Source of the DNA: Spongiihabitans sp965206355
GTDB lineage: Bacteria > Pseudomonadota > Gammaproteobacteria > Arenicellales > Poriferihabitantaceae
Direction of reading: 5' to 3'
Assembly: GCA_965206355.1 (NCBI GenBank)
Contig: OZ242212.1
Span: 744,001 to 808,000, forward strand
DNA length: 64,000 nt
Shown here: positions 60,534 through 64,000 of the stretch, in pieces
Layout of the letters: every line of letters starts with the position of its first letter
Position numbering within the stretch: position 1 is the stretch's first letter
Translations under genes and position numbers: made by a program
The notes under the pieces: generated by a model
Seen by the model: only the letters and a program-made list of their open reading frames with translations
Database searches by the model: none
Told to the model about the DNA's origin: nothing

Positions 60534-60607
60534 AGCGCACCTCCCTGTGTGCTACCCTGACGGGAAGCCTGCGGCTGTGAAAATTGTCTGTCCTGAAAAT
60601 TTTTCAT
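60530..60607 (-). repeat. 78-nt open junction module 3 (Gam-endolysin junction)
   Basis: ATG overlaps the gam stop (ATGA), TGA overlaps the endolysin ATG (ATGA). 25 codons ending GSTQGGAL. Its CAGCC-GCA-GGCT hairpin and the ribosome site CAGGGAGGT match modules 1 and 2. Relative to them it has a one-base insertion and a one-base deletion that cancel, so the middle part is read in another frame yet total length stays 78. Confidence 0.68.
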
Positions 60608-61134
60608 TGCTTATCCTCAATTTCAAGTTCATAAGGGGAAATGGCAAAATCCTCACCGGCAGAGGAAATCGTGATGCCCTGAATTTGCGTGGCCACGTTC
60701 TTCTCTTTCAGCAGTGCCTCTTTGTCGATGTCTTCGTTGGAGCGAATAAAGCGCGTCAGCCCCAATCCTTTCAGTGCGGCAATAATCTTGTCCTTGCCTC
60801 GCAAACTGACTTTGGGTGGGCGAGTACGCCAGTTAAACTCACCAGTGGCCAGTTTCACCGTTTTCATTTTTCCACTCTGGGTTAGGTCGTCGCGGTGGGT
60901 TTCAGCCCATGCCTGAATGGCGGCAATGATTTCAGACACTTCGCCTTTCAGGGGTAGGGCTTGTTCCTCAAAATCGTGCTTAATGTCAGCAATCTGATCA
61001 TTCATGGCGTGCTCAATGCGCAAAATGGCGCGTCGTTTTTCGCCCAGGGTTTTAATCAACTCGGCGGCATCGTCGGCATTTTGTGCGGCTTGGTAATTGC
61101 TCTGGCGCAGTGCGCCTTTCATGCGGGTACTCAT
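60604..61134 (-). CDS. gam: Host-nuclease inhibitor Gam (Mu Gam)
   Basis: Ku-like protein that binds DNA ends and protects phage DNA from RecBCD. Seen: AAELIKTLGEKRRAILRIEH, AMNDQIADIKHDFEEQALPL, IIAAIQAWAETHRDDLTQSG, KMKTVKLATGEFNWRTRPPK, and RFIRSNEDIDKEALLKE, all characteristic. 176 residues, like Mu Gam (174). The start overlaps the stop of the small gene upstream. Confidence 0.94.
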   Translation of the reverse strand: MSTRMKGALRQSNYQAAQNADDAAELIKTLGEKRRAILRIEHAMNDQIADIKHDFEEQALPLKGEVSEIIAAIQAWAETHRDDLTQSGKMKTVKLATGEFNWRTRPPKVSLRGKDKIIAALKGLGLTRFIRSNEDIDKEALLKEKNVATQIQGITISSAGEDFAISPYELEIEDKQ

Positions 61135-61301
61135 CGTTTAGCTCCTCGGTTGCTTGTTCGATTAAGGGAGGCTCTGATGCGTTCGTGCTTGGCATCCACA
61201 CTCAAAGCCATAAATTGAAAAAAGGTCATCCGCAAACGCTTATGCAGATGGTATTTACAAAAAAGATTGCCCCAGGCTTCCAATTCAATATCGCGGTACA
61301 T
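61131..61301 (-). CDS. Small early phage protein, unknown
   Basis: 56 residues from ATG 61301, with GGAGGG 6 nt upstream: YRDIELEAWGNLFCKYHLHK, RLRMTFFQFMALSVDAKHER. The frame extends further upstream but into the end of the B gene. Basic and helical. It overlaps the gam ATG by 4 nt. No function recognised. Confidence 0.6.
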   Translation of the reverse strand: MYRDIELEAWGNLFCKYHLHKRLRMTFFQFMALSVDAKHERIRASLNRTSNRGAKR

Positions 61302-61311
61302 AATTACCCTC

Positions 61312-62175
61312 CTAATCCAGAATGACCATGTGAGAGGCCATAGTGATATGCTGGGCCGTGAGTGCAACGCCTTCACGGGCTGCAAAACCTGTGGCCTTGC
61401 GAAACATACTCACAGAGCGGCGTATATCGTCGGTATAGCGCTTGAGGTCTTTGCCAAACTCACCAAACAACGCCTTGCGATCACCGGCGGTCAGGCCGAT
61501 CATTTCGTGCTTGTTGTTGATGCGTGAATACAGTTGCAGCAACTCACCACGGCGACCTTTGAGGTTTTGCAGCAGAGCATGAGTGCCCACTAAAATCACG
61601 GGCACACCACTGAAATCATGCAAGCGGCGAATCGTCTCAAGGCTTTTGGTGGTCAGGTTTTCTGCCTCATCAATTACCAGAATGCGATCAGAGCGCTTGA
61701 AAATGTCCACCGCCTGCTTATGCAACGATTCAAATGAGCCTTGCGCCTCGCGCTGGCCCAGGTGCTCTAAAATATTCACCAGCAAGCCCTTGGGCGTGAT
61801 CATTGGCATGGACTCCACCACGATGGCTTCCGGGTGTTTTGCTGCAAAGGCTTTCACCGCAATGGTTTTACCCGTACCAGCCTTGCCGTAAACCGTCCCC
61901 ATTTCTTTATTGCTGGCGGTTTCGGTGCAGATAAAATCCACCATTTTCAGATCGTCGGTCTCAACCAGTTCAGACTCACTGGCAGCCGGTGCCTGTTGCA
62001 GGTAATTAGCCATGTAAGTGGTGATCTTGGCCTCAAGGGTTGCGACATCACCGCCCTTATCGCCATAAACACCGTTTAAATACTGGCTGATCACGGTTGG
62101 ACTGACACCCAGCGAGCGGGCTATGCTTGCTTGTGACAGTTTGTGTTTTTGCAGAAATTGTCGTAAATCATTCAT
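61312..62175 (-). CDS. Transposition target-DNA activator ATPase (Mu B-like)
   Basis: AAA+ ATPase that captures target DNA and stimulates transposase A. Seen: an N-terminal helix-turn-helix (LSQASIARSLGVSPTVISQY, LNGVYGDKG), Walker A VYGKAGTGKTIAVKAFAAKH, Walker B DRILVIDEAENLTTKSLETI, sensor-like VILVGTHALLQNLKGRRGEL, and a C-terminal lid. 287 residues, near Mu B (312). It is separated from the transposase genes by a terminator-like hairpin, unusual for an A-B pair. Confidence 0.92.
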   Translation of the reverse strand: MNDLRQFLQKHKLSQASIARSLGVSPTVISQYLNGVYGDKGGDVATLEAKITTYMANYLQQAPAASESELVETDDLKMVDFICTETASNKEMGTVYGKAGTGKTIAVKAFAAKHPEAIVVESMPMITPKGLLVNILEHLGQREAQGSFESLHKQAVDIFKRSDRILVIDEAENLTTKSLETIRRLHDFSGVPVILVGTHALLQNLKGRRGELLQLYSRINNKHEMIGLTAGDRKALFGEFGKDLKRYTDDIRRSVSMFRKATGFAAREGVALTAQHITMASHMVILD

Positions 62176-62247
62176 ACGCTGTTCCTCATAATTAATGGTC
62201 GTTTGATTGATGGTTAAACAGTGTTTTAATGCCAGTTAAAGCACTGT

Positions 62248-62289
62248 AAAAAACGGGGTTATCGGCCTTGGCTGGTAGCCCCGCTTTTT
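62248..62289. terminator. Bidirectional intrinsic terminator between A and B regions
   Basis: A 30-bp hairpin (62254-62283) pairs CGGGG with CCCCG and continues through a 14-bp stem with a few G-T pairs and a TT loop. It is followed by TTTTT on the plus strand (62285-62289) and by TTTTTT on the minus strand (62248-62253 complement). Leftward transcription from the transposase genes would meet it before gene B. Confidence 0.78.
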
Positions 62290-62297
62290 ACAAAGCT

Positions 62298-62645
62298 CTA
62301 TTTCAGTTTTTCTGTCATGTCCTGGCGTTCTGCCTCACTTAAAAATCTCACGCGCTCATCCCGTGAAGCTCTGAAAATCTCAATATCTTTTCTCGCCTTT
62401 GTGGTCATTCCAGTGCTCTCTTTAAGGCGTTGAGTGAAGATGCCTACATGAGCTTCAAACCCTTCGACTTGATACACACAGCAGACAAACTGCTTGCTTT
62501 CATCGTAGGCACGTAAAACGCCTGGCTCTGGATGCTCAGCAACAAAAACACCGTCACCGACTTGGAAGTGTTCCCACATCTCGGTAGAGACATAATGAAA
62601 CCCTTCGATAGCTAATCCGTATTTGGTTAATTTTCTCTTGATCAT
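62298..62645 (-). CDS. Free-standing Mu transposase C-terminal (beta-barrel) domain protein
   Basis: 115 residues. Seen: LTKYGLAIEGFHYVSTEMWE then FQVGDGVFVAEHPE and KQFVCCVYQVEG line up with the transposase of the next gene (VSKNGIFHNKEYYMSTEFWE, TIGDRVEIIENID, AQYVCEVVEKG), followed in both by a basic helix rich in Lys and Arg. So it is a copy of the non-specific DNA-binding barrel of the Mu transposase C-terminal part without the catalytic core. It lies 12 bp downstream of the transposase gene. A regulatory or accessory role in transposition is inference. Confidence 0.75.
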   Translation of the reverse strand: MIKRKLTKYGLAIEGFHYVSTEMWEHFQVGDGVFVAEHPEPGVLRAYDESKQFVCCVYQVEGFEAHVGIFTQRLKESTGMTTKARKDIEIFRASRDERVRFLSEAERQDMTEKLK

Positions 62646-62657
62646 TGGATATTCCTC

Positions 62658-64000
62658 TTAGTTAACAGCCCGTAATGCAACGCGGCGGACTTCTGCCAAG
62701 GCATCAAACCCGCCATCCTCTTTTTGCTTTTCCTGCTCCCGCTTGATCTCTGCATTGCGGGTTTCAATATCCAGATACTCATCGCGCACCGTATTCTGCA
62801 AACCGCTGTATTCTTTCTGCGCCTTCTTCATCAATGCTTTATCTGCCTTAACCACACGCTGCTTGTACGACTTCTGAATCTGCTTGACCTGCTCCAATGT
62901 CAGTCCCTTGCGATACAGCCCTTTCTCAACCACTTCGCACACGTATTGCGCGCTTTTAAACACATACAGCCGGTTGCTATCGTCAATGTTTTCGATGATT
63001 TCCACGCGGTCACCAATGGTGGTCTGTTCCCAAAACTCCGTGGACATGTAATATTCTTTGTTATGGAAAATACCGTTTTTCGATACCGTGCGGTAATAAC
63101 GCTTGCCCAGCAGCATGAAGGTTTTTTCAACGCCTTCGGCAGTAAGCAGGTGCTCTTGGTGATCGGCATAGCGCTTGAAATATTTGTCCTCTAAAAAGTT
63201 ATCCAGCCAGTTTTCAAGCTGCCACCACCACATGGCATCACCTTTTATGTTGGTAGCCACGCCGGATAGCTTCTCTAACTTGGTACTGGATTCACCCTCC
63301 AGATGCTGGCGCTGATCAACGTTGTGGCCAACAAAGCCAGGCAGGTTTTCAAACTCACGGCTGTGCTGAATGGTTCTAAATGTGCGCTCAATCTTGCCTT
63401 TCTGATCACCCCGCCCCTTGTCACAAATAAAATACTCAATGCCCTGATCCATCAGCATCTTGAGGAAATTTTTCGAGATATAATCCTTGCCGTTATCAAT
63501 CCGTAGCAAGTCAGGTTTGCCCAGTTTCTTGATGGCTTTAAACAACAAACGGGCATTGCTGTAGTAATTTGAGGTCTCGAACAAGCCGTAAATCGGGGAG
63601 CCACTACAGTTATCCACGATGCCGATAATCTGCATGCGCACCAGTTGATAATGCTCACTGGCTTCATGGGTGAAGTAATCGCGGTAGCCTTCATTCTTAC
63701 TATGATCTGTCAAAACAACAGGCACCTTGACCATAATGTCCTGCTTGGTGGCATCCATTTCCCACTGCTGATTAGCATACTCCCAGTCATAGCCAATACT
63801 GGGTTGCTCATAAGTCATGGCATCTTGACCCACACGCAAATAATTGCGCACCAGGCTGTCATCACGTTTTAGTCTTTTCACCGCCCGCACAAAAGTGTCG
63901 TAATGAATGTCTGCACTGGGATTGCGAATATCGAGCGTCTGGCCATTTTCCGTCGCGTAGATGTAGCAATAGTCCAGAAAAAGAGAGGCGTAGTGCTTGG
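62658..64000 (-). CDS. Mu-type transposase A (partial, N-terminus beyond window)
   Basis: DDE transposase for replicative transposition. Seen: catalytic rve domain with EMDATKQDIMVKVPVVLTDH (first Asp), IIGIVDNCSGSPIYGLFETS, LLRIDNGKDYISKNFLKMLM (second Asp) and DKGRGDQKGKIERTFRTIQ (Glu), then the C-terminal beta-barrel (NGIFHNKEYYMSTEFWEQTT) and a long basic coiled tail. The frame continues upstream of the GTG at 63890 to the window edge (RNPSADIHYDTFVRAVKRL), so the start and the end-binding domains are outside. B, the activator ATPase, lies downstream. Confidence 0.93.
   Translation of the reverse strand, partial: KHYASLFLDYCYIYATENGQTLDIRNPSADIHYDTFVRAVKRLKRDDSLVRNYLRVGQDAMTYEQPSIGYDWEYANQQWEMDATKQDIMVKVPVVLTDHSKNEGYRDYFTHEASEHYQLVRMQIIGIVDNCSGSPIYGLFETSNYYSNARLLFKAIKKLGKPDLLRIDNGKDYISKNFLKMLMDQGIEYFICDKGRGDQKGKIERTFRTIQHSREFENLPGFVGHNVDQRQHLEGESSTKLEKLSGVATNIKGDAMWWWQLENWLDNFLEDKYFKRYADHQEHLLTAEGVEKTFMLLGKRYYRTVSKNGIFHNKEYYMSTEFWEQTTIGDRVEIIENIDDSNRLYVFKSAQYVCEVVEKGLYRKGLTLEQVKQIQKSYKQRVVKADKALMKKAQKEYSGLQNTVRDEYLDIETRNAEIKREQEKQKEDGGFDALAEVRRVALRAVN

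Larger units (their letters stand above)
37590..64000 (-). mobile_element. Mu-like transposable prophage with P2-type tail (partial)
   Basis: Seen: Mu-type transposase A and B, Gam, GemA, portal (gp29), F, G, protease and capsid homologues, joined with P2-type tail genes V, W, J, I, FI, FII, E/E', U, X, D. The left phage end (repressor, ner) lies beyond the window. The right end must lie between 37574 and 37812: TGTGTTAATTAGTG at 37590 is a candidate terminus because transposable phage ends begin with TG, but this is weak. Two related stretches, TTGGCAAAAGTTG and TTGACAAAGTTGG near 37700-37730, might be transposase-binding sites (guess). The existence of the prophage is certain; its boundary is not. 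Confidence 0.93.

Noticed and set aside
1..64000. CRISPR array, rRNA or tRNA genes
   Set aside because: No regularly spaced repeat arrays and no recognisable tRNA or rRNA sequence were seen; the repeats present are the MITE-like elements and short phage duplications.

Overview
The window reads as chromosomal DNA of a gammaproteobacterium of moderate GC content, carrying a transposable (Mu-like) prophage. The assignment rests on gene content: rpoE-rseA-rseB, a Prc-type tail-specific protease, AvtA, a long FadE, DjlA, BolA, type 2 EF-G, secF-secD-yajC, and the nrdR-ribD-ribE-ribBA-ribH-nusB-pgpA cluster. I do not name a genus. No rRNA, tRNA or CRISPR was recognised.

Host part (1-37.6 kb). The left edge holds the end of a surface-polysaccharide locus (WbpB-like oxidoreductase cut by the edge, WbpA-like UDP-sugar dehydrogenase). 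Divergent from it lie an ArsR/methyltransferase fusion, Prc, and a tightly coupled run avtA - 2-phosphoglycerate kinase-like - archaeal-type phosphoglycerate mutase-like. An IS1595-type element (720 bp, 8-bp target duplication, frameshifted transposase) follows, next to a HicB-like antitoxin gene. Then come the minus-strand blocks rseB-rseA-rpoE, recJ, a YhdH/AcuI reductase, the riboflavin cluster (thiL is absent and pgpA lacks a normal start codon), secF-secD-yajC, an acyl-CoA synthetase and fadE. On the plus strand are class I aldolase, a LiuR-type MerR regulator, bolA, djlA, fusA2 and a DMT transporter whose 5' end is broken or unusual. Five copies of a 139-bp terminal-inverted-repeat element (MITE-like), each with short target duplications, lie between host genes from 14.9 to 37.6 kb.

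Prophage part (about 37.6 kb to beyond 64 kb). It is a mosaic: Mu-type transposition and head genes joined to a P2-type contractile tail. From the right edge leftwards on the minus strand: transposase A (cut by the edge), a free-standing copy of the transposase C-terminal domain, a terminator, the B ATPase, Gam, endolysin, an HNH nuclease, GemA, small zinc-ribbon and unknown early genes. The head block (protease, capsid, membrane proteins that may be holins, terminase, portal, F and G) lies on the plus strand, between two minus-strand blocks. The tail block (V, W, J, I, H, FI, FII, E/E', tape measure, U, X, D) runs leftwards on the minus strand, diverging from the head block at 47.8 kb.

The most striking features are the 139-bp element family, three related 78-nt open modules that exactly bridge phage gene junctions, further short duplications at phage gene boundaries, and the free-standing transposase C-terminal domain.
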